Positions 14,163-14,495 of a DNA stretch of 14,495 nt are shown in pieces. The stretch is taken from the NCBI GenBank assembly GCA_964581175.1, contig CAZONI010000087.1:1-14495 (forward strand), given 5' to 3'. The notes under the pieces were generated by a model that had not been told where the DNA came from, made no database searches, and worked only from the letters and a program-made list of their open reading frames with translations. The first letter of the stretch is position 1. The number at the start of each line of letters is the position of its first letter. Both the position numbers and the translations under genes were made by a program. Source of the stretch: B46-G9 sp964581175. Its GTDB lineage: Bacteria > Desulfobacterota > DSM-4660 > Desulfatiglandales > Desulfatiglandaceae.

Positions 14163-14210
14163 CATCTTCTGTGGAGATTCGAGCTCAAAAGAGAACAGAA
14201 ATGCTTTTTA

Positions 14211-14428
14211 TGGGATCTTCCGTAATGTCGAATTCCAAAATCCAAATGTCAAAGCAATGTCAAATATCAAATGACCAAATCGTGCAAAAAATGGACTGTT
14301 ATTGGTTCCGCCGTTGGCCTTTGCAAGAGGAGACCGGCGAGTGGGATATGTTTGGTTATTGAGGCATTTGGATTTCATTTGACATTTGAGCTTTGATATT
14401 TGGCTCTTTTCGGTATATTCGGGTTAGG
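14211..14428. repeat. Heptad-armed inverted repeat, copy D (full form)
   Basis: Matches copy C base for base in position (constant offset 1409) from TGGGATC (14211) to GGGTTAGG (14421-14428). The left arm is 14228-14273 (preceded by AATG) and the right arm 14357-14402, each 46 bases with the 4+4nt+2 heptad plan; the centre is 83 bases. The central stem TCCGCC (14307-14312) / GGCGAG (14336-14341) sits exactly where copy C has CCCGTC / GGCGGG, with the same 23-base loop. It fills most of the gap between the patatin stop and the next start. Its right end runs into the likely ribosome-binding site of that next gene. Confidence 0.85.
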
Positions 14429-14442
14429 AAGGATCGAATATC

Positions 14443-14495
14443 TTGCGGCGGTTCCTATTAAAATGGGGAATTCTTGTTTTCATGCTGCTGGGGCT
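14443..14495 (+). CDS. Start of a membrane or exported protein, truncated by the window end
   Basis: From a TTG at 14443 the frame reads MRRFLLKWGILVFMLLG and runs off the end. Two arginines followed by a hydrophobic stretch look like a signal peptide or first membrane helix. AGGAAGGA (14426-14433) precedes the TTG at a suitable distance. Only 17 codons are visible, so no family can be named; an ATG at 14482 is an alternative start. The spacing after repeat copy D and the patatin gene suggests a downstream gene on the same strand. Confidence 0.5.
   Translation, partial: MRRFLLKWGILVFMLLG

Noticed and set aside
13413..14165. 250-codon open frame on - opposite the patatin gene
   Set aside because: It is antisense to a gene with all patatin catalytic motifs and shows no domain features of its own.
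12802..14428. Integron-type gene cassette with attC sites
   Set aside because: The gene-plus-repeat layout suggested it, but no recognisable attC core sites or integrase were seen, and other copies sit in unrelated orientations to genes.

Overview
The window looks like chromosomal DNA from a Gram-negative anaerobe, most likely a Desulfobacterota (former deltaproteobacterial) lineage. This is inferred from gene content: LolA and TatA imply a cell envelope with periplasm and outer membrane, RNase J replaces RNase E, SucCD is of the ADP/GDP-forming TCA type, and a LivMGF-binding-protein uptake system is present. No rRNA, tRNA, CRISPR array, transposase or phage gene was seen.

Layout. Positions 1-2894 (+) hold the 3' end of a LivM-type permease, then livG, livF and a periplasmic binding protein: one branched-chain amino acid (HAAT) ABC importer closed by a hairpin terminator at 2914-2959. 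Next on + is a PLP-dependent trans-sulfuration-type enzyme (2990-4147). A minus-strand block follows (9037 down to 4473): RNase J, the FtsK DNA translocase and a LolA-like lipoprotein carrier, closely spaced and probably one transcript. A 590-base gap with a large folded inverted-repeat element leads to ssb (+), which overlaps tail-to-tail with a lone tatA (-). sucC and sucD (-) follow, separated by 229 bases that contain a repeat. A patatin-family lipase (+) and the first codons of a membrane or exported protein (+) end the window.

The most unusual content lies between the genes. Four intergenic regions (4215-4428, 11342-11460, 12802-13019, 14211-14428) carry the same kind of element. It has two inverted arms built from degenerate 7-base units, roughly TCAAATG. 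Three copies share an identical plan: each arm is 46 bases, four heptads plus a 4-base AATG-like spacer plus two heptads. The copies at 12802 and 14211 align without a gap over 218 bases, including a non-repetitive centre, at about 72% identity by hand count, and they bracket the patatin gene in direct orientation. A fifth heptamer array with a different motif (AAGGNNN) lies beside one copy. The element between rnj and ssb is a separate kind, with a 21-base outer stem enclosing two hairpins.

The protein-coding genes are recognisable housekeeping or transport families. I see no new multi-gene system. The heptad-armed repeat family is the best candidate for something undescribed.
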